Origin: Kordia jejudonensis
GTDB taxonomy: Bacteria; Bacteroidota; Bacteroidia; Flavobacteriales; Flavobacteriaceae
Length of the DNA stretch: 64,000 bases
NCBI RefSeq assembly: GCF_001005315.1
Contig: NZ_LBMG01000002.1
Span: forward strand, 62,001 to 126,000
Direction: 5' to 3'
Shown here: in pieces, positions 53,545 through 63,222 of the stretch
Layout: each line of letters starts with the position of its first letter
How positions within the stretch are numbered: position 1 is the first letter of the stretch
Position numbers and translations under genes: made by a program
The notes under the pieces: model-generated
Database searches by the model: none
What the model was told of the DNA's origin: nothing
Seen by the model: the letters and a program-made list of their open reading frames with translations, nothing else

Positions 53545-54798
53545 TTATAATTTATATGAAACTCCGATTCCTGCTACTAAAGCATTTGACTTGTATTCTC
53601 CTGCAAAAGACAATCGCTGTCCTGCTTCTTCAAAATAGTCATATGAGTTTTGAATTTCATTAGAATGTACATATAATACAGATGCGTCAATTGCCCATTT
53701 ACTGTTTAGGTTATACGAAAATCCTGCTGTAAAGTTTACAGAATCTGGTCGTGGCGTTTCTGGTGCAAAAAATCCATCTCTAATTGGCGACTCGTCAAAG
53801 TAGAAACCTGCTCTTACAGTTACTTTTTGAGTTGCTTCATATTGTGCTCCAATTTTGTATATAGAAGAGTTTTTGTAAGCTCTTGGGTTTCTTGATAAAC
53901 CTGCCGAATTGAAAAACTGAACATCTAATGATTGGTATGCATCCCAGAACGTTCTTGTATAATCAAAAGCAACTAACCATTTTTCACTTGGTTTAAAAGA
54001 AGCTCCGAAAGTTAATTCGGCTGGCAACGGTAATGACGCTGTAAAATCGCCATCAGCAAAGCCTGGTGCTAAAGCTGCTGGTAAGTTTTCAAAATCAGCT
54101 GTTCCATCTCCTCTTTCTACATCCATGTCAATTCGTGAACGGTAGTTAAATCCAAGTGTGAAATCTTCCGTTGGACGAAACATTGCTCCGACAGAATATC
54201 CCCAAGCGTTGATTCCTGAAGCGTCAATTGTTACGTTTGAACGTACACCGTTTTCATCCGTTAAACTTCTAGATAAGTTTCTGTTGAAGTTTACAGCTCC
54301 AGTAACATAAATTGGTCCACCACCAACACTTAACTTGTCGCTAATTTTAATGGCAATTGTTGGCTGCACAAAAATGGCAGACAGTTCAATATTGTTTACC
54401 AAGTGCGAACCTTCCCAATCTGTTGGCCATTCTACTCTACTTCCGTAAGGTGTATATATAGCGATTCCAGCAGATAACCAATCGTTAATTTTGTATGCTC
54501 CATACGCGTAAAAAGGTGTTCCCACTGGATTGTCAGCTTCTGACGAATATCCGAACTCTCTATTTTGATATGATGTATTTGAAAGTACTGCTGCTGCTCC
54601 TAATGACACATTTAGCTTTCCATCTAAGTATACCAAACCAGCTGGATTAAAGAAAGCCGATTCAGCGCTTGTTACTACAGCAACTCCTGTATGTCCCATA
54701 GCTAATTGTTTATGACCTTGTACTCCGACTCTATATCCTCCAGCGTACATTACCGAAGCCGAAAAAGCGATGGTCAATACCAATAAAAGTTTTTTCAT
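53545..54798 (-). CDS. FadL/TodX-family outer-membrane transport porin
   Basis: 417 aa. Signal peptide ('LLVLTIAFSASVMYAGG') and the FadL N-terminal signature 'MGHTGVAVVTSAESAFFNPAGLVYL' (hatch region), then beta-strands to a C-terminal aromatic-poor 'GIGVSYKL'. FadL proteins carry hydrophobic compounds across the outer membrane. It is first in an operon with the SGNH lipoprotein. Confidence 0.88.
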   Translation of the reverse strand: MKKLLLVLTIAFSASVMYAGGYRVGVQGHKQLAMGHTGVAVVTSAESAFFNPAGLVYLDGKLNVSLGAAAVLSNTSYQNREFGYSSEADNPVGTPFYAYGAYKINDWLSAGIAIYTPYGSRVEWPTDWEGSHLVNNIELSAIFVQPTIAIKISDKLSVGGGPIYVTGAVNFNRNLSRSLTDENGVRSNVTIDASGINAWGYSVGAMFRPTEDFTLGFNYRSRIDMDVERGDGTADFENLPAALAPGFADGDFTASLPLPAELTFGASFKPSEKWLVAFDYTRTFWDAYQSLDVQFFNSAGLSRNPRAYKNSSIYKIGAQYEATQKVTVRAGFYFDESPIRDGFFAPETPRPDSVNFTAGFSYNLNSKWAIDASVLYVHSNEIQNSYDYFEEAGQRLSFAGEYKSNALVAGIGVSYKL

Positions 54799-54924
54799 AA
54801 TAATTAAATTGATGATTTAAGGTTAAATTTTTGTAAAATCAGTGGTTCAAAATTAGTACAAATTATGATATACACAAGATTTAAACGAATTTATTATGCA
54901 TTCATAGTAAATTTAGAACGATTT

Positions 54925-55695
54925 TTAAGAATTCAAAAAAGAAAGCGTTTTTTCTAAAAATTGTGTAGGGTTTTCCGCATGCAGCCAATGTCCCGAATTT
55001 GAAACCTCTTGAATGGTTGCTTTTGGAAAGTATTGATGAATTAATAATTCATCACCAATTTGTATGTATTCTGACTTGTCTCCTTTTAAGAAAAGTGTTT
55101 CTTTTTCATATATTGTATTGCCCGAAAGCGCTTCTCCAATTTCTTCTACATTATTAATAAGTACTTGAAGATTCACGCGTAAACCCAAGGTTTTGTCTAC
55201 TTTCCAATATAGATTTTTTAGTAAAAACTGTCGCGTACCAAATTCAGGCACAAATTTTTCCATGATATCTTCCGCATCTTTTCTACTAGCAAGCATTTCC
55301 GCTTGAAGCGCCGATAAACCTGCTAAGATTTGTTCGTGATGTGTTGGGTAAAATTTTGGACTGATATCAACAATAACAAGTTTTTCAACCATTGCAGCAT
55401 ATTTCATTGAGAATACCATTGCCGTTTTTCCACCCATGGAATGTCCTATTAGTGAAATGGAAGTCAAATTGTAATGATCGCAATAGTGTTTTATATCTTC
55501 CGCAAGGATGTCATAGTTAAATTCATCTGAATGAAAACTACGACCGTGATTTCGTTGATCTACAAGATGCACTTGAAATCCTTCCTTCGCGAACTTTTTC
55601 CCTAATGTTTTCCAATTGTCAGACATGCCTAAGAAACCGTGAAGTATGATTAGTGGTTTGCCTGCTTCTCCAATGATATTTGAATGTAAAATCAT
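54925..55695 (-). CDS. Alpha/beta-fold hydrolase (YbfF-like esterase)
   Basis: 256 aa. Nucleophile S86 in 'IGHSMGGKT', oxyanion motif 'LHGFLGMSDNW' and His236 in 'NSGHWLHAENP'. Its ATG shares one base with the pdxJ stop (TAATG), so translation is coupled. Substrate unknown. Confidence 0.85.
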   Translation of the reverse strand: MILHSNIIGEAGKPLIILHGFLGMSDNWKTLGKKFAKEGFQVHLVDQRNHGRSFHSDEFNYDILAEDIKHYCDHYNLTSISLIGHSMGGKTAMVFSMKYAAMVEKLVIVDISPKFYPTHHEQILAGLSALQAEMLASRKDAEDIMEKFVPEFGTRQFLLKNLYWKVDKTLGLRVNLQVLINNVEEIGEALSGNTIYEKETLFLKGDKSEYIQIGDELLIHQYFPKATIQEVSNSGHWLHAENPTQFLEKTLSFLNS

Positions 55696-56411
55696 TATTT
55701 TAGTTTGTTTAAATACATATTTACCACATTGTCTATTCCTAAATATATAGACTCTGCAATTAAGGCATGACCGATGGAAACTTCTAATAGGTTTGGAATT
55801 TCTTTTGCGAAGAATTCAATATTGTCTAAACTTAAATCGTGTCCTGCATTGACACCAATTCCCAATTCATTGGCACGAACAGCACAATCAATATACGGTT
55901 GAATCGCCTTTTTATTTCCTATACTGTATTCGTGTGCAAATGCTTCTGTGTACAATTCGATACGATCGGTTCCAACATTTTTGGCGCCATCTATCATTTC
56001 TACCGTTGGATCGACAAAAATAGACGTACGAATTCCATTGTTTTTAAATTCTGCAATTACTTCTGTTAAAAAGTCTTTGTGTTTTATAGTATCCCAACCT
56101 GCATTGGACGTAATGGCATCAACCGCATCAGGCACCAACGTAACTTGTGTAGGTTGTACTTCCAACACTAAATCCATAAATTTCTGAATTGGATTTCCTT
56201 CAATATTATATTCCGTATGTACAATTGGTTTTAAGTCTCGTGCATCTTGGTAACGAATGTGTCGTTCGTCTGGTCGTGGATGAATTGTAATTCCTTGCGC
56301 ACCAAAATTTTGCACATCTTTAGCGAACTTTACTAAATTTGGCACATCGCCACCTCTAGCGTTTCGTAACGTGGCAATTTTATTTATGTTTACACTAAGT
56401 TTTGTAGTCAT
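55695..56411 (-). CDS. pdxJ: Pyridoxine 5'-phosphate synthase
   Basis: 238 aa. 'LSVNINKIATLRNARGG' at the N-terminus, then 'GITIHPRPDERHIRYQD' and 'GVNAGHDLSLDN' with the conserved active-site residues of PdxJ. It condenses deoxyxylulose phosphate and aminoacetone phosphate in vitamin B6 synthesis. It is divergent from the CBS/nadK genes. Confidence 0.95.
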   Translation of the reverse strand: MTTKLSVNINKIATLRNARGGDVPNLVKFAKDVQNFGAQGITIHPRPDERHIRYQDARDLKPIVHTEYNIEGNPIQKFMDLVLEVQPTQVTLVPDAVDAITSNAGWDTIKHKDFLTEVIAEFKNNGIRTSIFVDPTVEMIDGAKNVGTDRIELYTEAFAHEYSIGNKKAIQPYIDCAVRANELGIGVNAGHDLSLDNIEFFAKEIPNLLEVSIGHALIAESIYLGIDNVVNMYLNKLK

Positions 56412-56506
56412 TGCGTTTATATTTTATAACTCTACGCAAAAATACAAAGTTCGCATGCTTAGAAGTAGTTATTTTTAATTAATTTGCGCTCACAAATCTT
56501 TTGTTT

Positions 56507-57163
56507 ATGAATATTGCACACTACATTCTTAATGATGTTACTCCTCTGACTGTGAAAGATCAGGTAAAAGAAGCGCAATTGGTGTTTAATCAACTTACTT
56601 TTTCACACATTCCAATCATGCAAGATGGTGTGTATTTGGGTTGTTTGTCTGAAACAGATTCACATTGTTTTGAAGCAGACAAAGCTATTGATGAATATCG
56701 TTATGCATTGGAGCAGTTTTTTGTGCGCACACATACAAATTGGATTGACGTGTTGGAAGCTTTTGCGCAAAATTCAACGAATGTGATGCCAATTTTGAAC
56801 GAAAAAAATGTGTATGTTGGTTATTACGAACTCAATGATATCATCAATATTTTTAATGATACGCCATTTTTACACGAACTTGGAAGTGTTTTGGTGGTTG
56901 AAAAAGGCATTAAAGATTATTCATTTAGTGAAATTAGTCAAATAATAGAATCGAACAATGCGCGTTTACTCGGTGCGTTTATTTCGAAAACAGAAAATGA
57001 TGTTGTTCAGGTGACCATTAAATTGAATAATGCTGGACTGAACGAAATTGTGCAATCGTTTCGACGCTACAGTTACAATATTGTATCGGAATTTGCAGAA
57101 GATGCATACATGCAGAATTTAAAAGAACGATCGGACTATTTAGATAAATACCTTAATATATAG
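56507..57163 (+). CDS. CBS-domain protein
   Basis: 218 aa from the ATG at 56507 (TTG at 56501 is less likely). Two CBS-like motifs ('SHIPIMQDGVYLGCLSE' and 'VMPILNEKNVYVGYYE') and an ACT-like C-terminal half ('VTIKLNNAGLNEIVQSFRRY'). Probably binds adenine nucleotides. It is 11 bp upstream of nadK, so co-expressed with it. Confidence 0.82.
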   Translation: MNIAHYILNDVTPLTVKDQVKEAQLVFNQLTFSHIPIMQDGVYLGCLSETDSHCFEADKAIDEYRYALEQFFVRTHTNWIDVLEAFAQNSTNVMPILNEKNVYVGYYELNDIINIFNDTPFLHELGSVLVVEKGIKDYSFSEISQIIESNNARLLGAFISKTENDVVQVTIKLNNAGLNEIVQSFRRYSYNIVSEFAEDAYMQNLKERSDYLDKYLNI

Positions 57164-57174
57164 GAGAAGAAATC

Positions 57175-58059
57175 ATGAAAGTTGGTATTTACGGGCAATT
57201 TTATCATAAAGATTCAGGAGAATACATTCAGTATTTACTTGAAACATTACACCATTTTGGCATAGAAATTCATGTTGAAAAACATTTTTATGAAATTTTC
57301 TCTTCCAAACTAAACATTTCAAAAAAGTACAAAACATTTTCTTCGTATGATGATTTGGACAATTCGTTCGAATTATTTTTAAGTCTTGGCGGCGATGGAA
57401 CTATTTTGAGAACCATCACGTTGGTGCAAGATTTAAATATTCCCATCTTAGGAATTAATACAGGTAGACTTGGTTTTTTAGCCACTATTCAAAAAGAAGA
57501 AATTAAAGAAGCTATTTCTAAAATTATTGGTAAAGAGTTTACCGTAATTGAACGAAGTGTATTAGCCGTAGCAACTTCTCCCGAAAATGAAGATATAAAA
57601 AATATGAACTTTGCGTTGAATGAAGTTACGGTTGCCCGAAAGGATACAACTTCGATGATTACCGTAAAGACACATTTAAACGATGAATATTTAAATTCGT
57701 ATTGGGCAGACGGACTTATTGTCGCAACGCCAACAGGTTCTACAGGATATTCGCTAAGTTGTGGCGGACCCGTTATTACGCCAGACAATAATAGTATGGT
57801 GTTGACACCTATTGCGCCGCACAATTTAAACGCGCGTCCGTTAGTTATTCCCGATCATACTACCATACAATTAGAAGTTTCTGGACGTGAAGACAAACAT
57901 TTAATATCGTTAGACTCAAGGATTGCGACGGTAAACATAAATACGATAATTACAGTAAAAAAAGCGCCTTTTACGATCAAACTTGTTGAACTAGAAGGAC
58001 AAAGTTTTCTAAAAACACTTCGAAAAAAGCTCCTTTGGGGAGAAGATAAACGAAATTAA
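57175..58059 (+). CDS. nadK: NAD kinase
   Basis: 294 aa. G72-G-D74-G-T motif, 'NEVTVARKD', and 'TPTGSTGYSLSCGGPV' with the NAD-binding residues. Makes NADP from NAD. An AGGAGA stretch 10 bp before the ATG is an unusually strong Shine-Dalgarno for this phylum. Confidence 0.95.
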   Translation: MKVGIYGQFYHKDSGEYIQYLLETLHHFGIEIHVEKHFYEIFSSKLNISKKYKTFSSYDDLDNSFELFLSLGGDGTILRTITLVQDLNIPILGINTGRLGFLATIQKEEIKEAISKIIGKEFTVIERSVLAVATSPENEDIKNMNFALNEVTVARKDTTSMITVKTHLNDEYLNSYWADGLIVATPTGSTGYSLSCGGPVITPDNNSMVLTPIAPHNLNARPLVIPDHTTIQLEVSGREDKHLISLDSRIATVNINTIITVKKAPFTIKLVELEGQSFLKTLRKKLLWGEDKRN

Positions 58060-58112
58060 AAGCAATAAAATCCTGCAAATTATGTTTAAATCCCATAGGT
58101 TGATTTTTACAA

Positions 58113-58143
58113 TTGCCTATAACAAAAGAGAATACTATATTTG
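58113..58143 (+). promoter_or_regulatory. Promoter of the DUF6089-uppS-bamA-ompH operon
   Basis: TTG at 58113-58115, 20 nt, TATATTTG at 58136-58143; 15 bp before the ATG at 58159. Confidence 0.65.
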
Positions 58144-58158
58144 CAAACTTTTGATACT

Positions 58159-58845
58159 ATGAAGAGACTCGTCTTAATGTTGGTTGCTTTTACTTTAACC
58201 CACGCAGCAAATGCACAACTCCATGAAATTGGAGCGTATATTGGGTATAGTAATTTTATTGGTGATGTTGGTGCTACAACCTACATTAACCCAAACCACC
58301 TGGCGTACGGAGCTATTTACAAATGGAATAGAAGTGAAAGACATTCGTTTAGAGCTTCCATTACACGAACACAGCTTGAAGGAAAAGATATTAAATCCGA
58401 TGATCCAGCACGACAAGCACGTGGATTACAATTTACAAATACCATCACAGAGCTATCTGTAGGATTAGAATTTACCTTCTGGGAATTTAACTTGCACGAC
58501 CTTGATCCTCAAGGAACTCCATACTTATATTCTGGAATTTCTTACTTTAGCTACGATACGCTATTTTTAGATGACGGAAAAATTGTTCCTTACGGAGATG
58601 ATAGTACCTTTGCCATCCCGATGGTTTTAGGATACAAAACCACAATTTCTCCTAGTATGATTTTAGGTCTCGAAATTGGAGCACGATATACATTTACAGA
58701 TGATATTGATGGAAGTAATCCTGTAAAAGACAAAAAAGACTTTGACAATTTAAAGTTTGGAAATATAAACAGTAACGATTGGTATATGTTTATGGGAGTT
58801 ACCCTAACCTATACTTTTGGAAAAAAGCCCTGCTTCTGCTACTAG
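58159..58845 (+). CDS. DUF6089 outer-membrane beta-barrel protein
   Basis: 228 aa. Signal peptide ('LVLMLVAFTLTHAANAQ') and a small barrel ('EIGAYIGYSNFIGDVG' to a final 'MGVTLTYTFGKKPCFCY'). Its position directly before uppS and bamA is typical of Bacteroidota and suggests a role in outer-membrane assembly, not proven. The TTG at 58141 lies within the -7 box, so the ATG at 58159 is the start. Confidence 0.85.
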   Translation: MKRLVLMLVAFTLTHAANAQLHEIGAYIGYSNFIGDVGATTYINPNHLAYGAIYKWNRSERHSFRASITRTQLEGKDIKSDDPARQARGLQFTNTITELSVGLEFTFWEFNLHDLDPQGTPYLYSGISYFSYDTLFLDDGKIVPYGDDSTFAIPMVLGYKTTISPSMILGLEIGARYTFTDDIDGSNPVKDKKDFDNLKFGNINSNDWYMFMGVTLTYTFGKKPCFCY

Positions 58846-58865
58846 CAAAGCATGCAATTATAGAA

Positions 58866-59606
58866 ATGAATTTAGTAGATCAAATACAAAAAGACTTTTT
58901 GCCAAAACATTTAGCCATTATTATGGACGGAAATGGGCGCTGGGCAAAACAGAAAGGCAAGCTTCGTGTATTTGGACATGAAAACGGAACAAAAGCAGTT
59001 CGACGCACTATTGAAACTTGTGCCGAACTCGGTATACCTAATCTTACCCTATATGCATTCTCTACAGAAAACTGGAATCGACCAAAATTAGAAGTAGAAG
59101 CATTGATGCGATTGTTAGTTTCTTCTTTGCGTAAAGAATTAAAACAACTTGTTAAAAATAACATTAAATTACAAGCTATCGGAAACCTAGATTCGCTTCC
59201 TAATAAGGCTAAAAAAGAGTTATTTGAAGTCGTTGAAAAGACTAAAAACAACACGCAAATGACGCTTACACTGGCGTTGAGCTATGGTTCAAGAGCTGAA
59301 ATAAAAAATGCTGTTAAAGAAATATGTAATAAAGTTAAAAATAATATAATTTCTATAGAAACTATTGACGAATCAATTATTAATCAGCATCTTTACACGC
59401 AAAATTTACCTGATGTAGATTTACTTATACGCACCAGTGGTGAGCATCGTATAAGTAATTTTTTGTTATGGCAAATAGCATATGCTGAGCTTTACTTTAC
59501 AGATGTACTATGGCCAGATTTTGACAAAAAGGATTTATACGAAGCGTTGATTAATTATCAAAATAGAGAACGAAGATTTGGAAAAACAAGCGAACAAATT
59601 AATTAG
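58866..59606 (+). CDS. uppS: Isoprenyl transferase (undecaprenyl diphosphate synthase)
   Basis: 246 aa from the ATG at 58866 (a longer reading would overlap the DUF6089 gene). Catalytic D21 in 'IIMDGNGRWAKQK', 'TLYAFSTENWNRP' and 'LIRTSGEHRISNFLLWQ'. Makes the lipid carrier for peptidoglycan and O-antigen. It is 20 bp after DUF6089 and 7 bp before bamA. Confidence 0.95.
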   Translation: MNLVDQIQKDFLPKHLAIIMDGNGRWAKQKGKLRVFGHENGTKAVRRTIETCAELGIPNLTLYAFSTENWNRPKLEVEALMRLLVSSLRKELKQLVKNNIKLQAIGNLDSLPNKAKKELFEVVEKTKNNTQMTLTLALSYGSRAEIKNAVKEICNKVKNNIISIETIDESIINQHLYTQNLPDVDLLIRTSGEHRISNFLLWQIAYAELYFTDVLWPDFDKKDLYEALINYQNRERRFGKTSEQIN

Positions 59607-59613
59607 AATTTTA

Positions 59614-62238
59614 ATGCAAAAAAAGTACCTAAAATTATTTTTACTAGTATCATTACTGTTTTGCAGTATCGCGACACATGCGCAGGAGACGACGTTTGAT
59701 AAAGGAAAGAAGTACACCATTGGCGGTATTAAAGTGACCGGATTGAAAAGTTATAACGAACAAACCGTTGTAACCTATACCCAATTAAGAGAAGGACAAG
59801 AAATCTTAGTGCCAGGAGAAGAAATTAGTGGAGTTATTAAAAAACTCTGGGGATTAGAACTATTTAGTGATATCAATTTCTATATAGAACGCATCGAAGG
59901 TGACAAGATATTTTTAGAACTAAATATCAAAGAATTGCCGACACTTTCAGAAGTAGATGTACGCGGTTTAAAAGAAAGTAAAATTGCGACAATTATTAAA
60001 GAAACGGACCTTAAAAAAGGGAAGAAGATTACGGAAAGTTTTATTGCGAATACAAAAAACTACATTCAAAATAAATATAAAAAACAAGGATATTATCGTA
60101 CTAAAGTAGATATCACTACAGTGGAAGATACGGTAACTACGGAGTCCAAAAATGCCATGAAAATGATTGTAAATATCGATCGTGGTAGCAAAATAAAAGT
60201 AAAGAAAATTCGCTTCACTGGGAATGAGCAATTCAAGGACAAAAAGCTACGAAAAGCCATGCGCAACACGAAGCAAAAGTTCTTTTTACGAGTTTTCAAA
60301 TCTTCTAAATTTATCCCAGAAGACTACAAAGAAGATTTAGCTTCTATTATTGAAAAATACAAAGAAAATGGATTTCGTGATGCCAGAGTTACTAAAGATT
60401 CTATCAGCTGGAACGACGATAATACGATCAATATAGACATTGCACTTGAAGAAGGTAGAAAATACTATTTCGGAGACATTACTTTCTTAGGAAACTCAGT
60501 ATACACGGATGACGAATTAAGACGATTATTAGGAATCAACAAAGGAGACACTTATAATGGTGTATTACTTGAAAAACGTATTGCAGACGAAACTGATCCT
60601 GATGCTGACGATTTAACAAATAAGTATCAAAACAATGGATACTTATTCTCTAACATTAACCCTGTTGAGGTTTCTGCTAAAAATGATACCATCAACTTTG
60701 AAATTCGTATCATCGAAGGAAAACCTGCCTATTTCAACAACATTACAGTTGTAGGAAACGAAAAAACAAACGATCATGTAATTTATCGTGAAATCCGTAC
60801 GAAACCAGGAGAACTATACGGAAAGGAAAAAATTATACGTACCATTCGTGAATTAGGACAATTAGGTTTCTTTGATGCTGAACAAATTAAGCCAGAAATT
60901 AAAAATCCTGATCCAAATAGTGGAACTGTTGACGTTGAGTTTAGTGTTGCAGAACGTGGAGGAAGTCAAATAGAACTACAAGGTGGTTATGGTGGTGGAG
61001 GTTTCATCGGAACCTTAGGACTATCATTCAACAACTTCTCTATTAAAAACCTATTTAATGGTGATGCATACAAACCTTTACCTACAGGAGATGGACAAAA
61101 ACTATCCTTACGTGCACAAGCAAGTAGATTTTTCCAAACCTTTAGTTTCTCATTCACAGAACCATGGTTGGGAGGAAAAAAACCTGTACAGTTTACAACA
61201 TCTTTATCACATACTGTACAATTCTTATTTAACCCACAAACAAATAATGCTGACAAAAGCAGACGTTTCTTAATTACTGGATTATCTGTAGGATTGGCAA
61301 AACGATTAGCTGAACCGGATGATTTCTTTGTATTATCGCAAGCGCTAAGTTTTCAACATTACAACCTAAAAAATTATAACACAGGATTATTTACCTTTGG
61401 TGATGGATTCTCAAACAACTTCTCATATACAGCTGCATTGAGTAGAAACTCATCGGGTCCAAACCCAATATATCCAATGTCTGGATCTGACTTTTCCATC
61501 AGTGCAAAACTTTCTTTACCATACTCTTTATTTAACAATGTAGATTATGGAGATCTTGAAAATCAAGAAGAATTCCAAGAAAGAGATGCCAATGGAAATT
61601 TCTTAAATGCTAATGCCGGGCAACCTGGAGAACCTGCAAATTTAGGTCCTACATTAGAAGAAGGAGAAGTACCGATTGTTGACCAAGGAAAAGTAGATCA
61701 AGAAAAATTTAAGTGGTTAGAATTCTATAAAATTAAATTTAAAGGTGCTTGGTACCAACGAATTGTTGACAAATTAGTCCTAAAAACAGAAGCAAATTTT
61801 GGTTTCTTAGGTGCGTATAACAACGACCGAGGTATTATTCCTTTTGAGCGATTCTTCGTTGGTGGAGACGGTTTAGGACAGTTTAGTTTAGACGGTAGAG
61901 AAGCAATTGCACTTCGTGGATATCCAAATCAATCACTTTCTGATTTAGATGGAGGTACTATTTACAATAAATTTTCGTTAGAGTTACGTTATCCGATTAC
62001 TTTGAAACAAACAGCATCGATTTATGGGTTAACATTTTTAGAAGCTGGTGGATCATTTAATTCGTTTAAAGAATATAGTCCGTTTGAATTAAATCGCTCA
62101 GCTGGAGCAGGATTGCGTATATTTATGCCAGCATTCGGATTATTAGGTATTGATTTTGGATACGGATTTGACCCAATTCCAGGAACAACACAACGAAATG
62201 GATGGGAAACACATTTCATAATCGGGCAGCAATTTTAA
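59614..62238 (+). CDS. bamA: Outer-membrane assembly factor BamA (POTRA-barrel)
   Basis: 874 aa from the ATG at 59614 ('MQKKYLKLFLLVSLLF', signal peptide ending 'ATHAQE'); 59578 would lie in uppS. Five POTRA repeats (about residues 35-450: 'GGIKVTGLKSYNEQTV', 'KVKKIRFTGNEQFKDK', 'NNITVVGNEKTNDHV'), then a 16-strand-type barrel with 'GGDGLGQFSLDGREAIALRGY' and a C-terminal 'HFIIGQQF'. An acidic insertion ('NLGPTLEEGEVPIVDQGKVD') sits in a barrel loop. Essential for insertion of outer-membrane proteins. Confidence 0.94.
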   Translation: MQKKYLKLFLLVSLLFCSIATHAQETTFDKGKKYTIGGIKVTGLKSYNEQTVVTYTQLREGQEILVPGEEISGVIKKLWGLELFSDINFYIERIEGDKIFLELNIKELPTLSEVDVRGLKESKIATIIKETDLKKGKKITESFIANTKNYIQNKYKKQGYYRTKVDITTVEDTVTTESKNAMKMIVNIDRGSKIKVKKIRFTGNEQFKDKKLRKAMRNTKQKFFLRVFKSSKFIPEDYKEDLASIIEKYKENGFRDARVTKDSISWNDDNTINIDIALEEGRKYYFGDITFLGNSVYTDDELRRLLGINKGDTYNGVLLEKRIADETDPDADDLTNKYQNNGYLFSNINPVEVSAKNDTINFEIRIIEGKPAYFNNITVVGNEKTNDHVIYREIRTKPGELYGKEKIIRTIRELGQLGFFDAEQIKPEIKNPDPNSGTVDVEFSVAERGGSQIELQGGYGGGGFIGTLGLSFNNFSIKNLFNGDAYKPLPTGDGQKLSLRAQASRFFQTFSFSFTEPWLGGKKPVQFTTSLSHTVQFLFNPQTNNADKSRRFLITGLSVGLAKRLAEPDDFFVLSQALSFQHYNLKNYNTGLFTFGDGFSNNFSYTAALSRNSSGPNPIYPMSGSDFSISAKLSLPYSLFNNVDYGDLENQEEFQERDANGNFLNANAGQPGEPANLGPTLEEGEVPIVDQGKVDQEKFKWLEFYKIKFKGAWYQRIVDKLVLKTEANFGFLGAYNNDRGIIPFERFFVGGDGLGQFSLDGREAIALRGYPNQSLSDLDGGTIYNKFSLELRYPITLKQTASIYGLTFLEAGGSFNSFKEYSPFELNRSAGAGLRIFMPAFGLLGIDFGYGFDPIPGTTQRNGWETHFIIGQQF

Positions 62239-62287
62239 GCCATTTTTATTTTTGGCACGATATTTTCTATTAACAAACCGACACAGT

Positions 62288-63178
62288 ATGAAAACTAAAG
62301 TTCTTTTATTATTAACAATGCTTTTTGCACTATCATCACAAGCACAAAAACGTGTAAATGGTGCAAGAGTTGGCTACATCGATATGGAGTACATTTTAGA
62401 AAATGTAACTGCGTATAAAGAAGCAAATACACAGCTTGAAGCAAAAGCGCAACGCTGGAAAGCTGAAATGCAAAAAAAGCAAGGTGAGATTGATCAAATG
62501 AAAAAAAATCTCAGCGCCGAGCGTGTATTACTCACAAAAGAATTGGTAGATGAGCGTGAAGAAGAAATTCAACTATTAGCAGAAGAATTAGAAAAATACC
62601 AACAAGATCGTTTTGGTCCTAATGGTAGCTTAATGATTCAACGTCAGAATTTGGTAAAACCAATTCAAGACCAAGTATTAAACGCGGTTCAAGACATTGC
62701 TAAGAAAAGAAGATATGATTTTGTATTTGACAAGTCAGCAGATGTTGTAATGCTCTATTCTTCAAAGAAATTTGATATTAGCGATCTTGTATTAAGAACG
62801 ATTAATAGAGATGTAAAACGAGAAGGAAGAGCAGCCAAACTCAAAAAGCAAAGTGAAAAAACGAAGTTTGATGATACGGAGAAAGAAGTAGATCCTGAAG
62901 TAGAAGCAAAAAAGCAAGCAGTTGCCGATAAGAAAGCGGAACGTCAAAAACTACTCGATGAGCGAAAGCAAAAACGTTTGGAAGATCGTGAAGCGAAGAA
63001 AAAAGCATACGAAGAAAAGCGTAAAAAATTAATCGCTGATCGTGAAGCAAAGAAAAAAGCAGCTGAAGAAAAACGAAAAAAACGCGCTGAAGAAAAAAAG
63101 AAGAAAGAAGAAGAACGCGAGCAGCAGAAAGAAGAAAATGAAAATGAAGGCAGCGGCGGCGCAGGAAATGGAAAATAA
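62288..63178 (+). CDS. OmpH/Skp-family periplasmic chaperone with long charged C-terminal tail
   Basis: 296 aa from the ATG at 62288 (62252 would add a non-signal start). Signal peptide ('VLLLLTMLFALSSQAQ'), then OmpH helices ('RVGYIDMEYILENV ... DIAKKRRYDFVFDKS'). After about residue 200 comes a Lys/Glu/Arg-rich coiled-coil with repeated 'DREAKKKA-EEKRKK' units, ending in Gly-rich 'GSGGAGNGK'. The tail is absent from ordinary Skp (about 160 aa). It is downstream of bamA, as is usual. Confidence 0.88.
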   Translation: MKTKVLLLLTMLFALSSQAQKRVNGARVGYIDMEYILENVTAYKEANTQLEAKAQRWKAEMQKKQGEIDQMKKNLSAERVLLTKELVDEREEEIQLLAEELEKYQQDRFGPNGSLMIQRQNLVKPIQDQVLNAVQDIAKKRRYDFVFDKSADVVMLYSSKKFDISDLVLRTINRDVKREGRAAKLKKQSEKTKFDDTEKEVDPEVEAKKQAVADKKAERQKLLDERKQKRLEDREAKKKAYEEKRKKLIADREAKKKAAEEKRKKRAEEKKKKEEEREQQKEENENEGSGGAGNGK

Positions 63179-63222
63179 CAAAAATTAAATATAAATAACA
63201 CTTAAAGTAAATAATTGAAATC

